Of a stretch of DNA of 64,000 nucleotides, positions 26,227 to 34,872 are shown in pieces. The stretch spans positions 1-64,000 of the forward strand of contig JAFEFO010000045.1 of the NCBI GenBank assembly GCA_018240565.1, read 5' to 3'. Origin of the DNA: Pseudomonadota bacterium. GTDB taxonomy: Bacteria > Pseudomonadota > Gammaproteobacteria > Xanthomonadales > Rhodanobacteraceae. The notes beneath the pieces were generated by a model. The model ran no database searches, was not told the origin of the DNA, and saw nothing but the letters and a program-made list of their open reading frames with translations. Positions within the stretch are counted from its first letter, which is position 1, and each line of letters begins with the position of its first letter. A program made the translations under genes and the position numbers.

Positions 26227-27494
26227 CCTCGACGAATCCGGCACCATTGCGCGTGCTTTATGTGGTGTCGCTGTTTCCATGCTGGTCGGAAACCTTCATC
26301 GTGCGCGAGATGCACGCGCTCGCTGCGCGCGGCGCCGAACTTGCCATCTTGTCACTGAAACCGCATTCGGAAAAAATCGTGCAGGAGCGCGCAGCCGTGC
26401 TGCTCGATCGCACCCGGCATCCGCGCGGCACGTTGCGCTCGGTCCTGGCACTGTTCGGATTGGCCTTGCGCCGCCCGCGCGCGACACTCGGCTTTTTTGC
26501 CATTCTCGTACGCGGCCTGTGGCGCCAACCGGCGGTGCTCGCCAAGAGCGTCGTTGCGCTCGCTCGCGCCGCGGGGCAACTGCGCTGGATCCGGGAATTC
26601 GCCCCGGACCTGGTGCACGCGCCCTGGGCCACCTATCCGGCGACCGTCGCCTGGTTTCTCGGCCGCGTCCTCGACAAACCCTTCACCTTTACCGGCCGCG
26701 CCCACGATATCTTCGTCGAAGACCACATGCTCGCCGGCAAGCTTGCCCATGCCGCGCTCGCTGTCACCATCACCCGCAACAATGTCCGTCATCTCGCGCG
26801 CTGGATGCCGACCTCGCGCGCGATCACCATGCCGGTGGTGCATTCGGCGCTCGAACTGGATGAAATTGCCTTTCACGCCGGGCCGCGGGTGGCGCACAGC
26901 TTGCTCGCCGTGGGGCGACTGGATCCGATCAAGGGTTTCGACGTGTTGCTGCCGGCGCTCGCCGAATTGCGCCGTCGTGGGGTTGCGTTCGATTGCGCGA
27001 TCATCGGCGAAGGCGCGCAATACGCGCGCCTGATTGCGCAACGCGATGCCCTCGGCCTCGCCGACGTCGTCGAGCTGGCGGGCGCCAAGCCGAACACGGA
27101 CGTGCGTCGCGCCATGGCAACAGCGACGCTGATGGTGATGCCGTGCGTGGTCACGCCAGACGGCAACGCCGATGGCATCCCCAATGTACTGACCGAGGCG
27201 ATGGCGTCCGGGTTGCCGGTGCTGAGCACGCGCGTTTCCGGCATTCCCGAATTGGTCGAAGACGGAGTCAGCGGCCGCCTGGTCGCGCCGAATGACCCGC
27301 ATGCGCTCGCCGATGCCATCGCCGCACTGCTCGCCGATCCGGCATCGCGTGCCGCTTATGCCGTGGCGGGACGGCGCAAGGTCGAACGCGAATTCGACGT
27401 TCGCATCGAAGCCGGCCGGCTGTACGACCACTTCGTCGCGGTGGCCGATGCCGATGCCCATCGAGCGGATCCGGATCGCGCGGAGCTCGCATGA
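26223..27494 (+). CDS. Glycosyltransferase family 4 (GT-B)
   Basis: The 423-residue GT-B enzyme has the N-terminal Rossmann half (VLYVVSLFPCWSETFIVREMHAL, a start seen in colanic-acid and XrtA-type GT4s). The C-terminal donor-binding half contains LLAVGRLDPIKGFDVLLPAL, VVTPDGNADGIPNVLTEAMASGLPVLST and the EX7E region. A retaining mechanism is expected for the family; sugar and linkage are unknown. It overlaps the genes on both sides by ATGA, so its synthesis is coupled to theirs. Confidence 0.88.
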   Translation: MTSTNPAPLRVLYVVSLFPCWSETFIVREMHALAARGAELAILSLKPHSEKIVQERAAVLLDRTRHPRGTLRSVLALFGLALRRPRATLGFFAILVRGLWRQPAVLAKSVVALARAAGQLRWIREFAPDLVHAPWATYPATVAWFLGRVLDKPFTFTGRAHDIFVEDHMLAGKLAHAALAVTITRNNVRHLARWMPTSRAITMPVVHSALELDEIAFHAGPRVAHSLLAVGRLDPIKGFDVLLPALAELRRRGVAFDCAIIGEGAQYARLIAQRDALGLADVVELAGAKPNTDVRRAMATATLMVMPCVVTPDGNADGIPNVLTEAMASGLPVLSTRVSGIPELVEDGVSGRLVAPNDPHALADAIAALLADPASRAAYAVAGRRKVEREFDVRIEAGRLYDHFVAVADADAHRADPDRAELA

Positions 27495-28639
27495 CCGAGC
27501 CGCGCCGGGTACTCATCGTCAGTGACGAGATGGAAGTTGGCGGCAGCCAGCGCCAGATCGCGCATCTGCTGCGCGGCCTTGATCGCACACGCTGGCACGC
27601 GGAACTCGCTTTTTTTCGTACACGTTCGTTTCTCGTCGACGACATCGAAGCCGCCGGCATCGCCACGCACTTCATTCCCAAGGCACGTGCCCTGGACCCG
27701 CTATTCCTGTTGCGCCTGTGGCGGCTGCTGCGCAAAGGTCGCTACGAGATCGTCCATTGCTGGTCACTCACTGCCGAATTATGGGTGCGTGCCCTGCTGC
27801 GCTTGTTGCCACGCATGAGGTTCATTGCGTCGGTGCGCGGCTTGTTCCTGGTCTACACGCCGCTGCAGTGGCGGCGCAAGCGGTGGATTCTCGAAGGTGC
27901 CGTGCTTGCCATCGCCAACAGCCAATCCGGCGCCGCGGAGACAGCGCGGCGCACCGGCTTCCCGCTCGAACGCATCGTTGTCATCCCGAACGGCGTCGTC
28001 GTGCCGCCACCGCTCGACGCCATCGAGCGCATGCGCCTGCGCAGCGACGCCTGCGTTCCGCCGGCACGGGTGTTGGCGTTGTTCGTGGGTCGCCTGGTCG
28101 CGGAAAAGAATCTGCCGCTGCTGCTCGACGCATTGTCCGACCTGTCCGCGACGGAACGCCCTTTCCTGCTGATTGCCGGAGATGGCCCGCTGCAAGCCGA
28201 TCTGCAAGCGCAAATCGCCGCACGCCACCTTGGCGCCGACATGCGCCTGCTCGGCGAACGCCGCGACGCGACACGGCTGATGCAATGCGCCGATTTCCTC
28301 GTCCTGCCATCGACCGAGGAAGGCCTGTCCAACGTGCTCCTGGAAGCGATGGCGGCGGGCTGCCCGGTGCTGGCGTCCGATGCCGGCGGCAACCCGGAAG
28401 CCATCGAGCACGAACGCGACGGCCTGCTGTTTGCATCGCGATCGCGCGACGCGCTCGCTGCTGCGTTGAGGCGACTCACCAGCGACCTCGCGTTGCGCCA
28501 ACGGCTGGCCCAAACCGCAAGCACCCACGTCAGCACCCGTTACGCCGTTCCGGCAATGGTGCGACAAACCGAATCCGCCTGGCGGCGGGCGCTGCAAACT
28601 TCCGCCGCGCCCCAGCAAGGAATCCCGGCTACGCCATGA
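27491..28639 (+). CDS. Glycosyltransferase family 4 (GT-B)
   Basis: A 382-residue GT4 enzyme. The glycine-rich acceptor-side loop is SDEMEVGGSQRQIAHLLRGL; the donor half has FVGRLVAEKNLPLLLDAL, GDGPLQADL, LGERRDATRLM and STEEGLSNVLLEAMAAGCPVLAS, the EX7E motif. It sits between another GT4 and the asparagine-synthetase-like gene with ATGA overlaps on both sides. The specific sugar transferred cannot be deduced. Confidence 0.88.
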   Translation: MTEPRRVLIVSDEMEVGGSQRQIAHLLRGLDRTRWHAELAFFRTRSFLVDDIEAAGIATHFIPKARALDPLFLLRLWRLLRKGRYEIVHCWSLTAELWVRALLRLLPRMRFIASVRGLFLVYTPLQWRRKRWILEGAVLAIANSQSGAAETARRTGFPLERIVVIPNGVVVPPPLDAIERMRLRSDACVPPARVLALFVGRLVAEKNLPLLLDALSDLSATERPFLLIAGDGPLQADLQAQIAARHLGADMRLLGERRDATRLMQCADFLVLPSTEEGLSNVLLEAMAAGCPVLASDAGGNPEAIEHERDGLLFASRSRDALAAALRRLTSDLALRQRLAQTASTHVSTRYAVPAMVRQTESAWRRALQTSAAPQQGIPATP

Positions 28640-30444
28640 ATCCCACGCCATCATCATCCACCTCCGGAACAGCCGCCCATGCCGGTGGCGGCGCCGATTT
28701 CATGCTTGCTTGCGGACCGGCGCCGCTTGACCTGCTCACGAAACCGCCGGGTGACTTCACGCGCATCGCTGCGCCCGCGGGCATGTGCGCCTTTGCACGT
28801 GGCGATGTCAGGCACGACACGCTCGTCCAGGGCGGCAGCGTGTCGATCGCCGATCTCGTCAGTGGCGATCTGACCGCGATGCGCGAAGGCGCTCCGGACC
28901 CGGCAGCATGGCGTGGACGCTTTTGCCATGTACAGTGGGATGCCGATGGTCGCCACCTCCGGGCGACGACCGATCACTTCGCCAGCCTGCCGCTGTATGT
29001 GCGCGCCGACAACGATGGCATCGCCATCGCCACCGATCTGCGCCTGCTGCTCGCCGCGCCAGCGTGCCGGCGCGAGATCGATCTTACCGCGATATACCAC
29101 TATCTCAATTTCGGCTGCATCCCGGCGCCGCATACGATCTGTCGCGGCATCGCGCGCATCGAACCGGGCACGCAGATCACCTGGGCTGACGGCAAGCTGC
29201 GCGCGCAACGCTGGTACGTGCCCGACTATGCGCAGGATCTTGCCGGTGGCGATGCGACACTCGCCGCACGCCTGCTCGATCGCATCCGGACAAGCGTGAA
29301 CGACTATCGCCCGCACGCCGGCGACTGGGGTTGCTTCCTTTCCGGCGGCACCGACAGCTCCAGCATCGTGTCGCTGCTCGCACGCGCCAGCGGCACAAGC
29401 GTGGATACCTTCTCGATCGGATTTGCCGAACCCGGTTACGACGAGCTCGGGTTTGCCCGCCTCGCGGCGCAATCCTGCGGCGCGCGGCCACACACCGACC
29501 TAGTGACCAGTGCGCGTGCGCTGGAACTGCTCGGAACAGTGGTCAGCGCCTGGGACCAACCGTTCGGCAATGCTTCCGCGGTTCCCACCCTCGCCTGCGC
29601 CGAGCTCGCGCGTGCCAATGGCGTGAACCTGCTGCTGGCTGGCGATGGCGGCGACGAGATCTTCGGCGGCAACGCGCGTTACGCCAAGGACCGCGTGATG
29701 GAAGCGTACTATCGCTTGCCATCGCCATTGCGTGCGCTTGGCAATGCCATCGGCCATGCCGCGGGTCGCCGCCACAGCCACCTGTTGCAGCGCATCGGCA
29801 ATTTCACCGAACGCGCTTCCTTGCCGAATCCGGATCGCTTCTACTCCGACGACTCGTTCGCCTCCGACTATTACGACGACTTGTTGACGGCGGATTTTCG
29901 TGACGCGGTGTCGCGTGAGGCCTCGCTCGAACACATGCGCCGGGTGTACGCGCAAGGCAGCGACGCCACCGCCCTGCACCGGATCATGCGCCTGGACCTG
30001 CTGCACGCCATCGCGCAGAATGATCTGGTCAAGGTGCACGGTGCCTGCAAGGCGCGCGGCGTGAGCGTGCGTTTTCCGTATCTGGATCCGGAACTGGTCG
30101 CCTTCGCCGGCCGCCTGCCTGAGCGCCACAAGGTACGCGGACTGGACAAGCGCCATCTGTTCAAGCTGGCCATGCGCGGGGTCCTGCCCGAACAGATCCT
30201 GCGCAAGAAGAAGCAGGGCTTCGGCCTGCCGATCGCGGTGTGGTTGCGCACGGACCCGGCCTTTGGCGACTTCATCCGCGGCGTGCTTGGCGACCGCCGC
30301 ACGCGCGAGCGCGGCTGGTTCATGCCGGCATGCATCGAGCGCCTGCTTGCCGAACATGCGCGCGGAAGCTGGGACCACTCGGCGGCGATCTGGCAATTCG
30401 TCGTGCTCGAGCTGTGGCTGCGGGAACACTTTGATGGCGCGTGA
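28636..30444 (+). CDS. Asparagine-synthetase-like protein without the glutaminase cysteine
   Basis: The protein (602 residues) has an N-terminal Ntn-like half (about 20-190, FARGDVRHDTLVQGG; TDHFASLPLYV) that lacks the Cys2 nucleophile: the protein starts MNPTPSSST. The C-terminal synthetase half is intact, with the PP-loop LSGGTDSSS (235-243), LLLAGDGGDEIFGGNARY and the KKKQGFGLP motif. It can probably activate a carboxylate with ATP but not hydrolyse glutamine, so it would use free ammonia or another amine. In this setting a uronic acid carboxyl on the polysaccharide is a plausible target, for amidation. A second, complete homologue lies one gene downstream. Confidence 0.83.
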   Translation: MNPTPSSSTSGTAAHAGGGADFMLACGPAPLDLLTKPPGDFTRIAAPAGMCAFARGDVRHDTLVQGGSVSIADLVSGDLTAMREGAPDPAAWRGRFCHVQWDADGRHLRATTDHFASLPLYVRADNDGIAIATDLRLLLAAPACRREIDLTAIYHYLNFGCIPAPHTICRGIARIEPGTQITWADGKLRAQRWYVPDYAQDLAGGDATLAARLLDRIRTSVNDYRPHAGDWGCFLSGGTDSSSIVSLLARASGTSVDTFSIGFAEPGYDELGFARLAAQSCGARPHTDLVTSARALELLGTVVSAWDQPFGNASAVPTLACAELARANGVNLLLAGDGGDEIFGGNARYAKDRVMEAYYRLPSPLRALGNAIGHAAGRRHSHLLQRIGNFTERASLPNPDRFYSDDSFASDYYDDLLTADFRDAVSREASLEHMRRVYAQGSDATALHRIMRLDLLHAIAQNDLVKVHGACKARGVSVRFPYLDPELVAFAGRLPERHKVRGLDKRHLFKLAMRGVLPEQILRKKKQGFGLPIAVWLRTDPAFGDFIRGVLGDRRTRERGWFMPACIERLLAEHARGSWDHSAAIWQFVVLELWLREHFDGA

Positions 30445-31615
30445 AGATCACCCCGTGCATGTGCTGATGATCCTGGAAAGCGGCTACCCCGTGCGTGGCG
30501 GGGGCGGTGCCGAATCACAGGTACGCACGCTCGCCGCCGCCCTGAAACGACGCGGCCATCGCGTGACCGTGCTCACACCGCGCGTACCGAACGCGCCGCA
30601 GGCACGCATCGATCGGTGTGACGGCATCCCGGTCATTCGCCTGCCGGTACCGCGACTGCGCGGTCTGGCGCGGCTGGTGCTGTGGGCGCGCGCCGGCGCA
30701 TTCCTGCTCAGGCATGGTCGACGTTACGACGCGTGGCACGCGCACATCGCGCACTATCTCGCCGCGCTCGCCTGCCTGTTGCATGGACGCAAGCCGATCC
30801 TGGTCAAGGTGTCGGGCTGGTGGGAACTCAAGCGCGGCGTGCTCGCGCCCGGCGCCGGTCCGCTCGGCGCGCTCGCTCGCGCCGCATTGCGCCGTGCGGA
30901 CGCGGTGCAGGCGATCAGCCGGCGCATTGCCAACGAGCTCGCGGCGCGCGATTTTTCGCCCGCACGCATCGTGGATCTTCCCAATGCCGTGGACACAGCA
31001 CGCTTCGTCGCACGGACGGCGCCGGCAGGCGCGGGAGGACTGAACGCGATCTTCGTCGGTCGACTGGTTCCGGAAAAAGGATTGGACACCTTGCTCGACG
31101 CCTGGGCGCAGGCTCTGCGCGGGCGCTCCGACGCCCGCCTCGCGCTGGTGGGTGGCGGGCCGCTGGAAGCGGATTTGCGCGCGCGTGCCACGGCGCTTGG
31201 CATCGCCGGGCAAGTCGATTTCCTCGGTCATCGCGAGGACATCGAGACATTGCTCGGCACCGCTGACCTCGGGCTGCTGCCGTCGACCATCGAGGGCCTG
31301 TCCAACACCCTGCTCGAGTACATGGCGAGCGGGTTGCCGGTTATCGCCAGTCGCGTCAGCGGCAGCGAAGATTTCGTCGTGCCGGGACGCAACGGCTGGC
31401 TGTTCGATGTCGACGATCCGGGTGCGCTGGCAAGCAACCTGGCCGATGCCGCGCATATCGGTGCGGCCGCACGCCGCGCGCTCGGCGAACAGGCGCGCCG
31501 CGACGTGGCGGCCACCGCCGACGTGAATGTTGTGGTCGAGCGCCTGCTCGCGCTCTATCGTGGCGCGCGCGCCTCCGGACCGGCATACTCCGACCTTTCC
31601 ACCCACGGGAACTGA
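30434..31615 (+). CDS. Glycosyltransferase family 4 (GT-B)
   Basis: The enzyme has 393 residues: N-terminal LMILESGYPVRGGGGAESQVRTL with the glycine-rich loop, then VDLPNAVDTARF, FVGRLVPEKGLDTLLDAWAQ and TIEGLSNTLLEYMASGLPVIAS (EX7E). The start at 30434 overlaps the preceding gene by 11 bp. The frame extends farther upstream but only within that gene. It is the third GT4 of the operon; donor sugar unknown. Confidence 0.88.
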   Translation: MAREDHPVHVLMILESGYPVRGGGGAESQVRTLAAALKRRGHRVTVLTPRVPNAPQARIDRCDGIPVIRLPVPRLRGLARLVLWARAGAFLLRHGRRYDAWHAHIAHYLAALACLLHGRKPILVKVSGWWELKRGVLAPGAGPLGALARAALRRADAVQAISRRIANELAARDFSPARIVDLPNAVDTARFVARTAPAGAGGLNAIFVGRLVPEKGLDTLLDAWAQALRGRSDARLALVGGGPLEADLRARATALGIAGQVDFLGHREDIETLLGTADLGLLPSTIEGLSNTLLEYMASGLPVIASRVSGSEDFVVPGRNGWLFDVDDPGALASNLADAAHIGAAARRALGEQARRDVAATADVNVVVERLLALYRGARASGPAYSDLSTHGN

Positions 31616-31621
31616 AAACGC

Positions 31622-33487
31622 ATGTGCGGAATCGCCGGCTTCGTCGTCGCGCCTGGGCAAGCGCCACCTCTGCCGGAAACCGGTCGGCGCATGAATGCGG
31701 CGATCATGCACCGCGGCCCCGACGACGACGGCTATTTTTGCGACGAGCGCGCCGTGCTCGGCATGCGCCGGCTGTCGATCATCGATGTCGCCGGTGGCCA
31801 CCAACCGATGCACAACGCCGATGGCAGCGTGCAACTGGTCTTCAATGGGGAAATCTACAACTACCGTGAATTGCGCGCCGAGTTGAGCGCGCTCGGGCAC
31901 TCGTTCTACTCGCAGTCCGATTCCGAAGTGATCGTGCAGGCCTACATGGCCTGGGGCGAGGATTGTTTCCGCCGCTTGCACGGCATGTTCGCCATCGCGC
32001 TGTGGGACCGGCGCAGCCAAGCCCTGCTGTTGGCGCGCGACCGCTTCGGCGAGAAGCCGCTCTACTATGCCGACCAAGGCAATCGTGTATTGTTCGGCAG
32101 CGAACTGAAGTCCTTCTTGCAGGTGCCCGGTTTCGCACCGCGCGTCGATCCGGACGCATTGCACGGCTACGTCGCCTTCGGCTACGTCCCGTCGCCGCAC
32201 TGCATTCTGGCGGGCGTGCGCAAACTCGCGCCGGGGCACTATCTGCGCTATCAGGATGGCCGGAACAACATCCGGTCGTACTATCGGCTCGAGTTCGCGC
32301 CACCCTTGCGATTGTCCGAGGCAGAGGCGCGCGAGGAACTCGCTCGCCTGCTCGATCAGGCCGTTTCCAGCCGGCTGGTGTCGGATGTGCCATTCGGCGC
32401 ATTCCTCTCCGGTGGCCTGGACTCCAGTGCCGTGGTCGCGTTGATGGCGCAGCACATGAGCCAGCCGGTGAAAACGTTCACCATCGGCTTCCGCGAGGCC
32501 GCGTTCAACGAAATCGAGGACGCTCGTCGCGTCGCTCGTTACCTCGGTACCGACCATCACGAACTGGTGGTTGAACCCGACGCCGTGGCGCTCATCGAAA
32601 AACTGGTCTGGCACCTGGACGAGCCGTTTGCCGACGCTTCGGCACTACCGACTTACCTCGTCGCGCAACTGGCCAGCGGCCATGTGAAGATGGCCTTGAG
32701 CGGCGATGGCGGCGACGAAACCTTCGCCGGTTACGGTCGCTACCTGAAATACCTCAAGGCGGAACGGCTCGGCCTGTTCAAGCCGCTCGCCGCGAGCGTG
32801 GCAAGCGCCGCCGGATTCGCGTTCCCCGGCCGCTACCGCCGCCGCCTGCGCCGCATCGGCGAGTCGTTGCGCCTGCGTTTTCCGGAAAGCTACCTCAGCG
32901 TGGTTGCGCTGACCCGCCGCGAGCATGCCGCCGCCCTGCTCGGCGACGCCGGCAATCATTACGGCGCAATTGCGGTGGACCGCGAACGAATGCCCGCGCA
33001 CAGCCTCGATCGCATGGTCGCGATCGATTTCGCCAGCTACCTGCCCGACGATATCCTGGTCAAGGTCGATCGCATGACGATGGCGCATTCGCTGGAGAGC
33101 CGCGCGCCGCTGCTCGACCACCGCCTGGTCGATTTCGCCGTGCGCCTGCCGCCGCACCTGCGCGTGCGCAACGGCCGCGGCAAGCACCTGTTCCGCGAAG
33201 TGGCGGCGCGCTGGCTGCCGCCGGATGTCTTGATCAAGCGCAAGCAAGGTTTCGCCGTTCCGCTGGCCGCCTGGTTCCGTGGTCCCTTGCGTGAACTCGC
33301 CAGCGACCTGCTCACCAGCACCGCCTTCCGCACACGCGGATTGGTCGACGCACAGGCCGCCGAACGCTGCCTGCACGATCACCTCGCCGGTGTGGATGAC
33401 CTGAGCGAGCCGCTGTGGCTGATCCTGTCGCTGGAACTGTGGGCGCGGCGTTTTCTGGATGCCGGCGCGCTCGCCGCCGCGGCCTGA
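31622..33487 (+). CDS. Glutamine-dependent amidotransferase, asparagine-synthetase family (XrtA-type)
   Basis: A complete class II amidotransferase of 621 residues: catalytic Cys2 (MCGIAGFV), RGPDDDGYF and NGEIYNYRELR for glutamine binding, PP-loop LSGGLDSSA (262-270), ALSGDGGDETFAGYGRY and KRKQGFAVP. Its closest remembered relatives are the amidotransferases of exosortase A-type loci rather than housekeeping AsnB. It likely amidates a carboxyl group on a sugar or sugar-linked residue of the polysaccharide, consistent with the uronate-forming dehydrogenase at the head of the operon. The gap to the preceding GT is 6 bp. Confidence 0.9.
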   Translation: MCGIAGFVVAPGQAPPLPETGRRMNAAIMHRGPDDDGYFCDERAVLGMRRLSIIDVAGGHQPMHNADGSVQLVFNGEIYNYRELRAELSALGHSFYSQSDSEVIVQAYMAWGEDCFRRLHGMFAIALWDRRSQALLLARDRFGEKPLYYADQGNRVLFGSELKSFLQVPGFAPRVDPDALHGYVAFGYVPSPHCILAGVRKLAPGHYLRYQDGRNNIRSYYRLEFAPPLRLSEAEAREELARLLDQAVSSRLVSDVPFGAFLSGGLDSSAVVALMAQHMSQPVKTFTIGFREAAFNEIEDARRVARYLGTDHHELVVEPDAVALIEKLVWHLDEPFADASALPTYLVAQLASGHVKMALSGDGGDETFAGYGRYLKYLKAERLGLFKPLAASVASAAGFAFPGRYRRRLRRIGESLRLRFPESYLSVVALTRREHAAALLGDAGNHYGAIAVDRERMPAHSLDRMVAIDFASYLPDDILVKVDRMTMAHSLESRAPLLDHRLVDFAVRLPPHLRVRNGRGKHLFREVAARWLPPDVLIKRKQGFAVPLAAWFRGPLRELASDLLTSTAFRTRGLVDAQAAERCLHDHLAGVDDLSEPLWLILSLELWARRFLDAGALAAAA

Positions 33488-33496
33488 CCCACCGTC

Positions 33497-34819
33497 ATGC
33501 TGCGCGCCCTGCTCTGGATCCAGATCGTCTACATCGTTTACGAACTGCATTTCCCGCTCGAAACGGGAATCTTCGGCCTCAACCTGGTCAATATGTTGTT
33601 CCTGGCGACGCTGTTCGGGGTGTGGCTGCACAAGAAGGACACGGTGCACCCGCGGGCCATGTTGCGCAGTGGAATCGTGATTTTCTTCGTGACGCTGATT
33701 GCCGCCTTCTTCCTCGCCCAGGCGCGCGCGCCAGCCGATTTCCAGGATGACATTACCTACCTGAAGACCGCCCTGTTCTATCCATTGCTGTATTTTCTCT
33801 ACCTGCATTGCCGCCAGGACGAGAAAAACACCCGCTGGATGATCATCCTCGTGCTGGTGGTCGCCGCCGTGGCCGGCGTGCAAGCGATCCGCCAGGGCCT
33901 GGATTACGGCATCGGCACCTATGTCGAGACGCACCGTGCCTCGGGCCCGTTCGGCACCACGTTCGCCATGGCCAACCGTGCCGGTGTCTATTACGCGATG
34001 TTCCTGCCCATGTTCATCGCCATCGCCTTGATGTTCCGCAAACAGGGTCGCTGGCGAGTGGCGGCGCTGGCCGGTATCGGCATACTCGCCTTTGCCATCC
34101 TCGTCACCTATTCGCGCCAGTCCTATTTCATCGCCCTCGTCGCTGCCGTCGTGCTGTTTGCGCGCCGCCACCTGCTGCTCGCCGTCGTGCTCGCGCTCGC
34201 CCTGCTCACGCTGAACGACTACCTGCCCGACAGCGTGACGCAGCGCGTCGCCGAAACGCGCGATGCCACGGTCAGCGGGGACAAGTACGACGTCAGCACC
34301 GAGAGCCGCTGGGAGATCTGGGGCGGCGCCATGCACATGGCGCAGCAATACCCGCTCGGCGTGGGCCTGAACCGTTTCCAAACCATGATCGGCAATTACG
34401 TTCCGGAATACGCCGGATACGACGCGCACGATTTCTATGTGCTCACGCTTTGCGAATGCGGCATTTTCGGCTTGCTCGCGCTGGGCTGGCTGCTGCGCCG
34501 CCTGTTCGCGCTGGCGGCATTCCTGCGACGATCGGCACCGGACGACGAGACACGGGCGCTGGCATTGGGATTCACCGTCGCCGTGCTGTGCATGGCCATG
34601 GGGAACTTCTACGGCAGCCCATTCCTGGAAGGCTCGGTGATGGGCGACTTCTGGATCTTGTGCGGCCTGCTGGAACGCTACGCGAACCTCAAGCTCGCAT
34701 CCGCGGCTGCCATGCAGCAGACACCGGCGCCGGCACGGCCACCGATCCTTGCCACGGCACGCATCCTGCCACCGCGAGCGACAATTCCGGGAACCTCGCA
34801 AGCGCCACCTTTGGATTGA
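33497..34819 (+). CDS. O-antigen ligase/Wzy-type polymerase
   Basis: This polytopic inner-membrane protein (440 residues, about 10 TM segments) has the Wzy_C signature in a large periplasmic loop: STESRWEIWGGAMHM, then YPLGVGLNRF and YDAHDFYVLTLCECG, where the conserved Arg and His residues sit. Its place as the last gene of the plus-strand operon and the Wzx gene on the other side of the locus make polymerase the likely role; O-antigen-type ligase cannot be excluded. The C-terminal 50 residues are a Pro/Ala tail. Confidence 0.85.
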   Translation: MLRALLWIQIVYIVYELHFPLETGIFGLNLVNMLFLATLFGVWLHKKDTVHPRAMLRSGIVIFFVTLIAAFFLAQARAPADFQDDITYLKTALFYPLLYFLYLHCRQDEKNTRWMIILVLVVAAVAGVQAIRQGLDYGIGTYVETHRASGPFGTTFAMANRAGVYYAMFLPMFIAIALMFRKQGRWRVAALAGIGILAFAILVTYSRQSYFIALVAAVVLFARRHLLLAVVLALALLTLNDYLPDSVTQRVAETRDATVSGDKYDVSTESRWEIWGGAMHMAQQYPLGVGLNRFQTMIGNYVPEYAGYDAHDFYVLTLCECGIFGLLALGWLLRRLFALAAFLRRSAPDDETRALALGFTVAVLCMAMGNFYGSPFLEGSVMGDFWILCGLLERYANLKLASAAAMQQTPAPARPPILATARILPPRATIPGTSQAPPLD

Positions 34820-34840
34820 CGCATGCACCCGGCGTAGAAT
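34811..34840 (+). promoter_or_regulatory. Candidate promoter of the LRR protein gene
   Basis: TTGGAT (34811-34816), 18-bp spacer, TAGAAT (34835-34840), 32 bp before the LRR gene ATG; the -35 overlaps the end of the polymerase gene. This is a moderate match to sigma-70 and suggests that the LRR gene is not simply read through from the polysaccharide operon. Confidence 0.4.
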
Positions 34841-34872
34841 CGGCGCTTGTGCAAACAACGCGGAGCATCCCG

